NCBI RefSeq assembly: GCF_009363855.1
Contig: NZ_CP045423.1
Coordinates: forward strand, 1,022,001 to 1,086,000
Direction of reading: 5' to 3'
Source: Microvirga thermotolerans
GTDB lineage: Bacteria > Pseudomonadota > Alphaproteobacteria > Rhizobiales > Beijerinckiaceae
DNA length: 64,000 nt
Below the pieces are notes generated by a model that worked only from the letters and a program-made list of their open reading frames with translations, had not been told where the DNA came from and did not search any database. The number at the start of each line of letters is the position of its first letter. Position 1 is the first letter of the stretch. A program made the position numbers and the translations under genes. Below, in pieces: positions 55,570-63,902 of this stretch.

Positions 55570-56327
55570 TGAACGAGCAGGAAGCCCTCTTCGAGTATCT
55601 CCTGCGCCTCGGCGACAATGCCCTCATCCTCGGGCATCGCCTGTCGGAATGGTGCGGGCATGCGCCAGCCCTCGAGGAGGATCTGGCTCTGGCGAACGTG
55701 GCCCTCGACCTCATCGGGCAGACCCAGCTCTGGCTGAACCTGGCCGGCACGGTGGAGGGGAAGGGGCGAGATGCCGACAAGCTCGCCTATCTTCGCGATA
55801 CCCGCGAGTTCCGCAACGTGCTGCTGGTCGAGCAGCCGAACGGCGACTTCGCCGTCACCATGGTGCGGCAGCTCTATTTCGACGCCTGGCACTACCTGCT
55901 CCTCCAGGGCCTCACGACATCGCGCGACGGGCGCATTGCCGAAATCGCCGCGAAGGCGCTGAAGGAGGTGACCTACCACCTCGAACGGAGCCGCGAATGG
56001 GTGATCAGGCTCGGCGACGGCACCGAGGAGAGCCACCGCCGCATGCAGACGGCCCTCGACGACCTGTGGATGTACACGGGCGAGCTGTTCGAGCCGGACG
56101 AGGTCGACCGGGCGATGGTCGGCGCCGGCATCGGGCCGGACGTCTCGACCCTGCACGAGCCTTGGCTCGGCCTCATGCGAGCCACCGCCGAGGAGGCGAC
56201 CCTGACCCTGCCGCAGCCCGGCTGGACGCAGCGGGGCGGGAAGAAGGGCATTCACTCCGAGCATCTCGGCTACATTCTGGCCGACCTGCAGTTCCTCCAG
56301 AGGGCCTATCCCAACGCCACATGGTGA
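55569..56327 (+). CDS. paaC: Phenylacetyl-CoA epoxidase subunit C (structural)
   Basis: A 252-residue ferritin-like subunit that pairs with PaaA but normally lacks a working metal site. Typical stretches: RLGDNALILGHRLSEWCGHAPALEEDLALANVALDLIGQ and QLYFDAWHYLLLQGL. Length is normal. It overlaps paaB by one base and is followed by paaD after 13 bases. Confidence 0.95.
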   Translation: MNEQEALFEYLLRLGDNALILGHRLSEWCGHAPALEEDLALANVALDLIGQTQLWLNLAGTVEGKGRDADKLAYLRDTREFRNVLLVEQPNGDFAVTMVRQLYFDAWHYLLLQGLTTSRDGRIAEIAAKALKEVTYHLERSREWVIRLGDGTEESHRRMQTALDDLWMYTGELFEPDEVDRAMVGAGIGPDVSTLHEPWLGLMRATAEEATLTLPQPGWTQRGGKKGIHSEHLGYILADLQFLQRAYPNATW

Positions 56328-56340
56328 GGAGGCTTCGCCC

Positions 56341-56856
56341 ATGACGACTGCCCTGACGCGGCCCAGCCTCGACCAGGTCCGGAACTGGCTCGGGGAGGTA
56401 CCCGACCCGGAGGTGCCGGCCGTGTCGGTCATGGACCTCGGCATCGTCCGCGACATCCGGTGGATGGACGACGAACTGGTGGTGGCGATCACGCCGACAT
56501 ATTCGGGCTGTCCCGCCACGAGCGTGATCGCGCTGGACATCGAGGTGGCCCTCAGAGCCCGCGGCATCGACCGCCTGAAGATCGAGCGCCGGCTGTCGCC
56601 GCCCTGGACGACGGACTGGATCACGGAAGAGGGCAGGCGCAAGCTCGAGGCCTACGGCATCGCGCCGCCGGCGGAGAAGGCCCGGGATCCTTCGCCGCTC
56701 GACCGGTTCCTGCGCAGCGCGCCGCCGGCGATCAAGTGTCCGCGCTGCAGCTCGGAGAATACCTTCCGTGTGAGCGAGTTCGGCTCGACGCCTTGCAAGG
56801 CGCAGTACCAGTGCCGCGACTGCCTCGAACCCTTCGACTACTTCAAGTGCATTTGA
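56341..56856 (+). CDS. paaD: Iron-sulfur assembly factor PaaD
   Basis: A 171-residue protein of the DUF59/MIP18 type with a C-terminal zinc-ribbon-like part. The N-terminal domain has DPEVPAVSVMDLGIVRDI and TPTYSGCPATSVI, and the C-terminal cysteines are CPRCSSENT and CRDCLEPFDYFKC. It is thought to help mature the cluster of PaaE and is not part of the enzyme itself. It lies between paaC and paaE. Confidence 0.95.
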   Translation: MTTALTRPSLDQVRNWLGEVPDPEVPAVSVMDLGIVRDIRWMDDELVVAITPTYSGCPATSVIALDIEVALRARGIDRLKIERRLSPPWTTDWITEEGRRKLEAYGIAPPAEKARDPSPLDRFLRSAPPAIKCPRCSSENTFRVSEFGSTPCKAQYQCRDCLEPFDYFKCI

Positions 56857-56872
56857 ACCGAGCGGATGCTCC

Positions 56873-57949
56873 ATGACAAAGTTCTACCCGGTCAAAGTCG
56901 CCGACGTCCGACGCGAAACCCGTGACGCCATCGTGCTCACCCTCGACGTGCCGAAGGAATACAAGGAGGCGTTCCGCTTCGTGCCGGGTCAGTACCTGAC
57001 CTTGCGGGCGACCATCGACGGCGAGGAGGTCCGGCGCTCGTATTCGATCTGCGCCGCCGCCAACGATACGCATCTGCGGGTCGGCATCAAGAAGGTGGCC
57101 GGCGGCCTGTTCTCGAACTGGGCGAGCGAGCATCTCGCACCCGGGCAGACGATCGAGGCCATGCCGCCGATGGGCAACTTTCACGTGCCGCTCGGCGCGC
57201 AGCAAAAGCGGCATTTCGTGGGCTTCGCTGCCGGCAGCGGCATCACGCCCCTGCTCAGCATCGTCAAGTCGACGCTGACGGCCGAGCCGCAATCCTCCTT
57301 CACCCTGTTCTACGGCAACAGGGCGTCGAGCACGATCATGTTCCGGGAGGAACTGGAGGACCTGAAGAACGAGCATCTCGACCGCTTCAGCCTGATCCAT
57401 GTCCTCAGCCGCGAGCAGCAGGACATCGACCTGTTCAACGGCCGCATCGACAAGGAGAAGTGCGACCAGCTCCTCGAGCACTGGATCGACGTATCCTCCA
57501 TCGACACCGCCTTCATCTGCGGCCCGCAGGACATGATGGTGGGCGTCGCACAGAGCCTGGAGGAGCATGGTCTCGACAAGCGCCGGATCAAGTTCGAGCT
57601 CTTCGCCACCTCGACGCCCGGCCGCCGGCAGCGCCGGCCCGAGGAGGCGAAGGCGGAGAAGCGCCAGAACCTCTGCGAGGCGACTATCGTCATCGACGGC
57701 CGGGCGCGGACGATCTCCTTCGAGAAGGGGACCTCCTCGGTGCTCGATGCGGCGACGGCCGAGGGCCTGGAGCTTCCCTATGCCTGCAAGGGCGGCGTAT
57801 GCTCCACCTGCCGGGCGATGCTCGTCGAGGGCGAGGTCGACATGGACGCCAATTTCGCGCTCGAGGACTACGAGGTGGCGCGGGGCTACATCCTGACCTG
57901 CCAGAGCTACCCGGTCACCGACAAGATCGTGGTCGATTTCGACAAGTGA
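56873..57949 (+). CDS. paaE: Phenylacetyl-CoA epoxidase reductase PaaE
   Basis: A 358-residue reductase that moves electrons from NADPH through FAD and a [2Fe-2S] centre to PaaA. The flavin domain shows RRSYSICAA, the nucleotide domain GSGITPLLSI, and the C-terminal plant-type ferredoxin has all four ligands (C305, C310, C313, C343). The gene follows paaD by 16 bases and precedes the extra PaaA/PaaC-like gene. Confidence 0.96.
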   Translation: MTKFYPVKVADVRRETRDAIVLTLDVPKEYKEAFRFVPGQYLTLRATIDGEEVRRSYSICAAANDTHLRVGIKKVAGGLFSNWASEHLAPGQTIEAMPPMGNFHVPLGAQQKRHFVGFAAGSGITPLLSIVKSTLTAEPQSSFTLFYGNRASSTIMFREELEDLKNEHLDRFSLIHVLSREQQDIDLFNGRIDKEKCDQLLEHWIDVSSIDTAFICGPQDMMVGVAQSLEEHGLDKRRIKFELFATSTPGRRQRRPEEAKAEKRQNLCEATIVIDGRARTISFEKGTSSVLDAATAEGLELPYACKGGVCSTCRAMLVEGEVDMDANFALEDYEVARGYILTCQSYPVTDKIVVDFDK

Positions 57950-57965
57950 CGAAGGGAGCGGTCCG

Positions 57966-58775
57966 ATGGTCGATGAAGAGAGCCTCGTCAGCTTCGTGGC
58001 AGGCGGCGGCCGCCTGAGTGCCCCCGACAATGTCACGCCCCGCTATCGCGGCGAACTCATGCGCCTCATGGCGATCTTCGTCGATTCCGAAATGGCCGGT
58101 GCCTCCGGATTCGCGGATTGCATCAATCTGGCTCCCGGCCTGAAGGAGCGGATCGTCGCCACCCGGATCGTGCTGGAGAAGTTCGACCATGCACGAAAGG
58201 TGCTGGAGCTGATGGAGCAGTTCGGCGCCCATACGGACCAGTATGTCGGCGCGCATCCCTGGGCTTCCAGGCTCGACCGGAGTGCCAATCTCGGCACGCG
58301 CCGCATCGGCGATGACATGCGGCTCAACGTCTTTCATTACCCGATCAACGGCTGGGTCGATTCGGTGGTGATGAACCTGCTGATGGGGCAGGCGACCGTG
58401 GTGCAGCTCGACGAATTGAGCCGCTCCTCCTATCAGCCGCTGGCGGACACGCTCGCGGAGATCCTCCCGGTCGAGAGACGTCATGCCGAACTCGGGGAGG
58501 ACGGATTGCGCGCCGCCCTCGAGAAAGGGCACGACAGGATCGACGCGCAGGCATCGGTGAACTACTGGTACCCCCGGGTGGCGGACACCTTCGGCCGCTC
58601 CTCGTCGGATCATTACGAGCAGCACCGGAGGTACGGCCTGCGCCAGAAGAGCAGGGAAGATCTCCTGGCCCTCTGGCAGGGCAGCGTCCATCCGATTCTC
58701 GAAGGATTCGGGCTGAGCGTGCCGGATCTGGTCACGGGCAGTGCCGGTCAGGCGCCACAGAGGGTCCTGGCCTAG
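57966..58775 (+). CDS. PaaA/PaaC-like ferritin-fold protein, extra gene of the paa operon
   Basis: A 269-residue protein of the phenylacetic acid catabolic (PaaA_PaaC) superfamily, by its helical pattern and PPI-like stretches (MAIFVDSEMAGASGF, NGWVDSVVMNLLMGQATVVQLDEL). One iron motif, E170xxH173 (VERRH), is present. The first motif is changed: E71 is followed by H75, one residue too far (EKFDH), so the metal site may be altered. It starts 16 bases after paaE and ends the operon, converging on the TetR gene. The role is unknown: another oxygenase subunit, a chaperone, or a regulator of the complex. Confidence 0.75.
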   Translation: MVDEESLVSFVAGGGRLSAPDNVTPRYRGELMRLMAIFVDSEMAGASGFADCINLAPGLKERIVATRIVLEKFDHARKVLELMEQFGAHTDQYVGAHPWASRLDRSANLGTRRIGDDMRLNVFHYPINGWVDSVVMNLLMGQATVVQLDELSRSSYQPLADTLAEILPVERRHAELGEDGLRAALEKGHDRIDAQASVNYWYPRVADTFGRSSSDHYEQHRRYGLRQKSREDLLALWQGSVHPILEGFGLSVPDLVTGSAGQAPQRVLA

Positions 58776-58790
58776 AGCATCGGCCCGTTC

Positions 58791-59426
58791 CTACTCCGCC
58801 GCGTTCACGCGTCGTGCCGCTCCGAACTGCTGCGCATGCAGATTGCGGGTGCCGTCCACGACGAGCTGAGCGACCAGCTCCGCATAGTCGGCGCGCGTGA
58901 CATCGCCTTTGTCCCTGAACCAGAGATAGTGCCAGTTGATCATGCCGAAGAGGGACATGGTGACCGGCTTGAGCAGCTTGGTGCCTTTGAGCTGGGGCGC
59001 CACGCCCGCGACGGCTTCGGAAAAGATCCGCACCAGCTCGCGCTCCATGCCTTTGAGCTCGGCCTGACGGTCGGGCGCCAGCAGCCGGAGACCGTTGATC
59101 TGCACGTTGTGCTCGGCGTCGGCGTCGCGGTAGGCCTCCAGCAGGGCGCCGATCAGCTCCTTGAGCCGGGCGTCGGGTGGAAGGTCAGGGCGGTCGGCCG
59201 CTTCCACCACCTCGAGCAGTTCCTCGAGGTGGAAGCGGATGACGTCGAAGAGCAGCTCCTCCTTGTCCTTGTAGTAGTGATAGAGGTTCGCTTTCGATAC
59301 GCCGCACGCTTCGGCAATCTTGCTCATCGAGGCCCGGTCGTAGCCGTGCTCGGCAAAGAGTTCGGCCGAGCGATCGAGGATCGCCCGGCGCTTCTCGTCA
59401 TAGTCGTTGGCGCGGGTTCGTGCCAT
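58791..59426 (-). CDS. paaR: TetR family regulator of the paa genes
   Basis: A 211-residue TetR-type repressor with HTH in residues about 30-50 (SMSKIAEACGVSKANLYHYYKDKEELL) and an effector domain with TetR_C pattern after it. The gene is last in the paaG-paaI-paaK operon, 9 bases behind paaK, so its own expression depends on the promoter at 62117-62138. PaaR repressors of Thermus and Burkholderia act on phenylacetyl-CoA; giving that ligand here is inference. The palindromes near paaZ and paaG are its likely sites. Confidence 0.82.
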   Translation of the reverse strand: MARTRANDYDEKRRAILDRSAELFAEHGYDRASMSKIAEACGVSKANLYHYYKDKEELLFDVIRFHLEELLEVVEAADRPDLPPDARLKELIGALLEAYRDADAEHNVQINGLRLLAPDRQAELKGMERELVRIFSEAVAGVAPQLKGTKLLKPVTMSLFGMINWHYLWFRDKGDVTRADYAELVAQLVVDGTRNLHAQQFGAARRVNAAE

Positions 59427-59435
59427 GTGCGTATT

Positions 59436-60770
59436 CTATTCTTTCGGTCTGCGGTCGATGACGCGTCGCGCCTTGCCGAGCGAGCGCTCGATGCCTTCGG
59501 GGTCGACGACGGTCACCTTCGCGGTGATGCCGACGGTGTCCTTTATCGCCTTGCCCAGCTGGCTGGCGGCAGCCTGGCGCGTTTCCGGGTAGTCCGCTTC
59601 CGGGCGGATCTCGACGCGGATTTCCATCTGGTCCATGCGCCCCTCCCGGCTCAGGACGATCTGGTAGTGGCCGGACAGCGCCGGGATCGTCAGGAGCTTT
59701 TCCTCGATCTGGCTCGGGAAGACGTTCACCCCTCGGATGATCATCATGTCGTCGGTCCGGCCGGTGATCTTCTCCATGCGGCGCATGGTTCGTGAGGTGC
59801 CGGGCAGGAGGCGCGTCAGGTCCCGCGTGCGATAGCGGATCACGGGCATCGCCTCCTTGGTGAGGGAGGTGAAGACCAGCTCGCCCTCCTCGCCGTCGGG
59901 CAGAACCTCGCCCGTCTGGGGGTCGATCACCTCCGGGTAGAAGTGGTCCTCCCAGATGTGCAGTCCGTCCTTGCTTTCGACGCACTCGCAGGCGACGCCC
60001 GGCCCTATGACCTCGGAGAGGCCGTAAATGTCGACCGCATGGATGTCGAAGGCCTCCTCGATCTCGGTGCGCATGGCATTGGTCCAGGGCTCGGCCCCGA
60101 AGATGCCGACCTTGAGCGAGGACTTGCGCGGGTCGAGGCCCTGCTTCCGAAACTCGTCCAGGATCGCCAGCATATAGGAGGGCGTCACCATGATGATGTC
60201 CGGCTGGAAGTCCTGGATCAGCTGGACCTGGCGCTCCGTCATGCCGCCCGACATGGGGATCACGGTGCAGCCGAGGCGTTCTGCTCCGTAATGGGCGCCG
60301 AGGCCGCCGGTGAAGAGGCCGTAGCCGTAGGCCACGTGCACCTTCATGCCCGGCCGCCCGCCGCTCGCGCGGATGGAGCGGGCCACCACGTCCGCCCACA
60401 TGTCGATGTCGCGCTTGGTGTAGCCGACGACCGTCGGCTTGCCGGTGGTGCCGGAGGAGCCGTGGATGCGCACGATCTGGTTCTGCGGCACGGCGAACAT
60501 GCCGAAGGGATAGTTGTCCCGCAGGTCCGCTTTGGTCGTGAACGGGAACTTGGCGAGGTCGCTCAGATCCTTGAAATCGTCCGGATGGACGCCGGCCGCG
60601 TCGAGTTTCGCCCTGTAGTGGGGCACGTTCTCGTAGGCGTGCCGCAGGGTCCAAGCCAGGCGGTCGCGCTGCCACGCAGCGAGCTCATCCCTGGAGGCCA
60701 CCTCGAAGCGGTCGAGTTGGGTCGGCTGTGGCTTGAGCTCGGAAAGTTTGCGAAGCGGAATCTGAAGCAA
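59436..60770 (-). CDS. paaK: Phenylacetate-CoA ligase
   Basis: A 444-residue AMP-forming ligase that activates phenylacetate to its CoA ester, the entry step of the pathway. The P-loop-like motif SSGTTGKP is at 105-112, YGLSEVIGPGVACEC and the C-terminal SQIEEKLL are typical of PaaK. Length is normal. It follows paaI by 25 bases, in the unit paaG-paaI-paaK-TetR. Confidence 0.95.
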   Translation of the reverse strand: MLQIPLRKLSELKPQPTQLDRFEVASRDELAAWQRDRLAWTLRHAYENVPHYRAKLDAAGVHPDDFKDLSDLAKFPFTTKADLRDNYPFGMFAVPQNQIVRIHGSSGTTGKPTVVGYTKRDIDMWADVVARSIRASGGRPGMKVHVAYGYGLFTGGLGAHYGAERLGCTVIPMSGGMTERQVQLIQDFQPDIIMVTPSYMLAILDEFRKQGLDPRKSSLKVGIFGAEPWTNAMRTEIEEAFDIHAVDIYGLSEVIGPGVACECVESKDGLHIWEDHFYPEVIDPQTGEVLPDGEEGELVFTSLTKEAMPVIRYRTRDLTRLLPGTSRTMRRMEKITGRTDDMMIIRGVNVFPSQIEEKLLTIPALSGHYQIVLSREGRMDQMEIRVEIRPEADYPETRQAAASQLGKAIKDTVGITAKVTVVDPEGIERSLGKARRVIDRRPKE

Positions 60771-60795
60771 GGGAGCCTCCCATTCTCACGTTGTT

Positions 60796-61266
60796 CTATG
60801 GATTGCCGTCCGCGCTCGATTCCACGAGCGTGCCGGTGATGGTGCGCGAATGGCCACGGAACTCCGCGACGACCTCGCCGCGGCTGTCCCTGACGGTCAC
60901 GTCGTAGATGCCGGAGCGGCCCGTCCTGGACCGCTCCACCGCATGGGCGGTGAGCCTGTCGCCCCGGCGTCCGGGCTGCAGGAACGTGACGGCACAGTGC
61001 TGTGCGACCGTGCGCTGGTTGTAGGTGTTGCAGGCGAAGGCAAAGGCCGAATCCGCCAGCGTGAAGATGAAGCCGCCGTGGCAGATGCCGTGTCCGTTCG
61101 TCATGTCGGGACGGACGGTCATCGAAAGGACGGCCTCGCCCGGCGCGACCCGCTCGACCACCATGCCGAGCCCCTGGCTCGCCTGGTCGTCTGCCCACAT
61201 GGCGTCGGCGCAGGCTTTGGCGAGCTTCTGCGGTTCGCTCATCGAAAGCGTCGACTGCGCGTCCAT
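60796..61266 (-). CDS. paaI: Hydroxyphenylacetyl-CoA thioesterase PaaI
   Basis: A 156-residue hotdog thioesterase that rescues CoA from dead-end products of the phenylacetate route. It has the PaaI signature NGHGICHGGFIFTLADSAFAFACN. The ATG at 61266 overlaps the paaG stop (TGATG); an internal ATG at 61242 (MSEPQK) is possible. The open frame continues upstream through paaG, but that part is a shadow. Confidence 0.92.
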   Translation of the reverse strand: MDAQSTLSMSEPQKLAKACADAMWADDQASQGLGMVVERVAPGEAVLSMTVRPDMTNGHGICHGGFIFTLADSAFAFACNTYNQRTVAQHCAVTFLQPGRRGDRLTAHAVERSRTGRSGIYDVTVRDSRGEVVAEFRGHSRTITGTLVESSADGNP

Positions 61267-62057
61267 CAGGCCCTCCCGGTGAATTTCGGCGAACGCTTCT
61301 CGAAGAAGGCCTTGACGCCTTCCATGTAGTCGGGCGTGCGGCCGGCCTGGCCCTGATAGTCGCGCTCCAGGTCGAGCTGCGCGTCGAGATCGTTGGTTTC
61401 GGAAGCGTCGAGGGCGCGCTTGATGAGGCCGAGGCCCACGGTCGGCTGGGTTGCGAAATGGGCGGCGAGGCGGCGCGCCTCGTCCATGAGGACGGCGTCG
61501 TCGACGGCCTTCCAGATCATGCCCCAGGCTTCCGCCTGCTCGGCCGGAACCGGCTCGGCCAGAAGGGCGAGGGCGCGGGCGCGGGCGGGGCCCACGAGCC
61601 GCGGCAGGAACCATGTTCCGCCGGAATCGGGGACGAGGCCGAGCTTCGCGAAGGCCTGGATGAACTTGGCCGAGCGGGCCGCGAGGACGATGTCGCAAGC
61701 GAATGCGATGTTGGCCCCGGCACCCGCCGCGACGCCGTTCACCGCACAGATCACCGGCACCCGCAGATCCCGCAGCTTACGGACGAGGGGGTTGTAGAGC
61801 CGCTCCAGGGTCGAGGAGAGGTCGGGAACCTGGCCCGGGCTGAAGACGCGATCCGAGAGATCCTGTCCGGCACAGAAGCCGCGCCCGGCGCCCGTGAGAA
61901 CCAGAGCGCGGCATTCGTCGTCGGCTTCAGCGTCGAGAAGCGCGCTCATCAGGGCCGCATGCATGGCCTCGTTGAAGGAGTTCAGGCGATCCGGCCGGTT
62001 GAGGGTGATGACGCGGTAGCCTTCCCGCCTGTCCGTGAGGATGAGATCGTTCTCCAA
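61266..62057 (-). CDS. paaG: Ring 1,2-epoxyphenylacetyl-CoA isomerase PaaG
   Basis: A 263-residue crotonase-fold isomerase that turns the ring epoxide into oxepin-CoA and also shifts a double bond later in the route. Seen are GRGFCAGQDLSDR, NGVAAGAGANIAFACD and KLGLVPDSGGTWFLPR, all PaaG-like. It heads the paaG-paaI-paaK-TetR unit, whose promoter overlaps the operator at 62117-62138. The start has no strong ribosome site, but the N-terminus fits the family. Confidence 0.92.
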   Translation of the reverse strand: MENDLILTDRREGYRVITLNRPDRLNSFNEAMHAALMSALLDAEADDECRALVLTGAGRGFCAGQDLSDRVFSPGQVPDLSSTLERLYNPLVRKLRDLRVPVICAVNGVAAGAGANIAFACDIVLAARSAKFIQAFAKLGLVPDSGGTWFLPRLVGPARARALALLAEPVPAEQAEAWGMIWKAVDDAVLMDEARRLAAHFATQPTVGLGLIKRALDASETNDLDAQLDLERDYQGQAGRTPDYMEGVKAFFEKRSPKFTGRA

Positions 62058-62116
62058 CGCGGCCCTCCCGTGGATGTCGCCGCTCGAAGGCGGCTTCCGT
62101 TGTCCCTTGTTTTACT

Positions 62117-62138
62117 ATTGACCAACCGTCCGGTCAAT
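62117..62138. promoter_or_regulatory. Shared TetR-type operator in the divergent paaG/paaN promoters
   Basis: An imperfect 22-bp palindrome with ATTGACC and GGTCAAT ends. On the plus strand it begins with a TTGACC -35 box (62118-62123) and is followed by a perfect TATAAT (62139-62144), though 15 bases is a short spacer. On the minus strand a second TTGACC (62137-62132) points toward paaG. It matches the palindrome at 53031 in 18 of 22 aligned bases. Confidence 0.65.
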
Positions 62139-62197
62139 TATAATGATACTGCAAACAGTGCCGATACGTTCAATGCCGGCCGTCAGGGAGAGAACGG

Positions 62198-63853
62198 ATG
62201 GGATTCTTCGACGACCATCGGGACTTGCTCGTCCAGGCCCTTCAGGCGGCCCGCTCGCGCGGCTATTGGAGCGCCTTTCCCGAGATTCCGAGCGGCAAGA
62301 TCTATGGCGAGACGGCCAGGGCAGACGGGGAGGCGGCCTTCGCAACCCTGCTCGACCGGCCCTTCGAGATCGACCAGCCGGCGAACGGCCGGGTGGGGCG
62401 GGAAGTGTCGCCCTTGGGAAAACCCCTCGGCATCACCTATCCGAAATCCGAGCCGGCTGCCCTGATCGCGGCCGCCCGGAACGCGGGCGGCGCATGGGCT
62501 GCGGCGAGCGTCGAGGAGCGGGTCGGGGTCGCGCTCGAAATGCTGGCGCGGATCAACAGGCAGAGCTTCCTGTTCGGCAATGCCGTCATGCATACGAGCG
62601 GGCAGGCCTTCCCGATGGCCTTCCAGGCGGGCGGGCCTCATGCGCAGGACCGCGGGCTCGAGGCGGTCGCCTACGCCTATGACGAAATGACCCGCGTGCC
62701 GCGTCAGGCGCGCTGGGAGAAGCCGCAGGGCAAGAGCCCGCCGCTCCTGCTCGACAAGGCCTATCGCATCGTCCCGCGCGGGATCGCGCTCGTGATCGCC
62801 TGCGCGACCTTCCCGACCTGGAATTCCTATCCGGGTCTCTTCGCGAGCCTCGTCACCGGCAACGCGGTGATCGTCAAGCCGCATCCCCAGGCGATCCTGC
62901 CGCTGGCGCTGACCGTGCGGATCGGCCGGGAGGTGCTGCGGGAAGCGGGCTTCGACCCCAATGTCCTGCTTCTTGCGGCGGATGAGCCCGATGCGCCGGT
63001 GACCAAGGAACTCGCGCTCGACCCCGCCGTCGGCATCGTGGACTTCACGGGTTCTCCGGTCTTCGGCCGCTGGCTGCGGGAGAACGTGCGCCACGCGGTC
63101 CTGTTCACGGAGGAAGCGGGCGTGAACTCCGTCGTCATCGAATCGACGGACGACTTCGGCGGCATGTGCCGGAATCTCGCCTTTTCCCTCTCCCTCTATT
63201 CGGGGCAGATGTGCACGGCGCCGCAGAACATCTATGTGCCGCGCGGCGGCATCGACACGGACGAGGGGCACAAGAGCTTCGACGAGGTTGCGGCCGGGAT
63301 CGCAGGCGCCATCGACGACTTGCTGAGCGATCGGGCGCGTGCCGAAAACGTCCTCGGCGCCATCCAGAGCGAGGAGACGCTCAAGCGCATCGAGGCGGCG
63401 CGCCGCCTCGGGCGGATCGTGCGTGACTCGAGCCCCGTGGATGGAGCCGGCGGCGCCCGGACGGCCACGCCCCTGATCGTCGCCGTCGATGCGGCGGACG
63501 AGCATGCCTATCTCGAGGAGCGCTTCGGCCCGATCAGCTTCGTCATCGCCGTTGCGACGGCGGAGGAGGCGATCGAACGTGCCGCGCGCTCGGCGAAGGA
63601 GAAGGGCGCGATCACGGCTGCGCTGTATTCCACCCGCGAGACTCTGATCGACAGGGCGTCCGAGGTCTTTGCCAGGGCGGGGGTGGCCCTTTCCGTCAAT
63701 CTGACGGGAGCGATTTACGTCAACCAGTCCGCGGCCTTCAGCGACTATCACGTCACGGGCGCGAACCCGGCCGGTACGGCCTGTCTCACCGATAGCGCAT
63801 TCGTCGCCAACCGGTTCCACATTGCGACGATGCGCAGGCCTATGGCGGCCTGA
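62198..63853 (+). CDS. paaN: Phenylacetate degradation protein PaaN (aldehyde dehydrogenase-like)
   Basis: A 551-residue PaaN of the aldehyde dehydrogenase superfamily without a MaoC domain. It begins MGFFDDHRDLLVQALQA, typical of the family. The catalytic Cys is C339 (GQMCTAPQN). Its exact role is unsettled; it could oxidise the semialdehyde that PaaZ makes, or protect against it. Having both PaaZ and PaaN suggests division of labour. It is divergent from paaG. Confidence 0.9.
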   Translation: MGFFDDHRDLLVQALQAARSRGYWSAFPEIPSGKIYGETARADGEAAFATLLDRPFEIDQPANGRVGREVSPLGKPLGITYPKSEPAALIAAARNAGGAWAAASVEERVGVALEMLARINRQSFLFGNAVMHTSGQAFPMAFQAGGPHAQDRGLEAVAYAYDEMTRVPRQARWEKPQGKSPPLLLDKAYRIVPRGIALVIACATFPTWNSYPGLFASLVTGNAVIVKPHPQAILPLALTVRIGREVLREAGFDPNVLLLAADEPDAPVTKELALDPAVGIVDFTGSPVFGRWLRENVRHAVLFTEEAGVNSVVIESTDDFGGMCRNLAFSLSLYSGQMCTAPQNIYVPRGGIDTDEGHKSFDEVAAGIAGAIDDLLSDRARAENVLGAIQSEETLKRIEAARRLGRIVRDSSPVDGAGGARTATPLIVAVDAADEHAYLEERFGPISFVIAVATAEEAIERAARSAKEKGAITAALYSTRETLIDRASEVFARAGVALSVNLTGAIYVNQSAAFSDYHVTGANPAGTACLTDSAFVANRFHIATMRRPMAA

Positions 63854-63902
63854 TCCATTGTGCAACAATAAGAAAAACGACAGTTCAACCAGGAGGAAAC
63901 AC

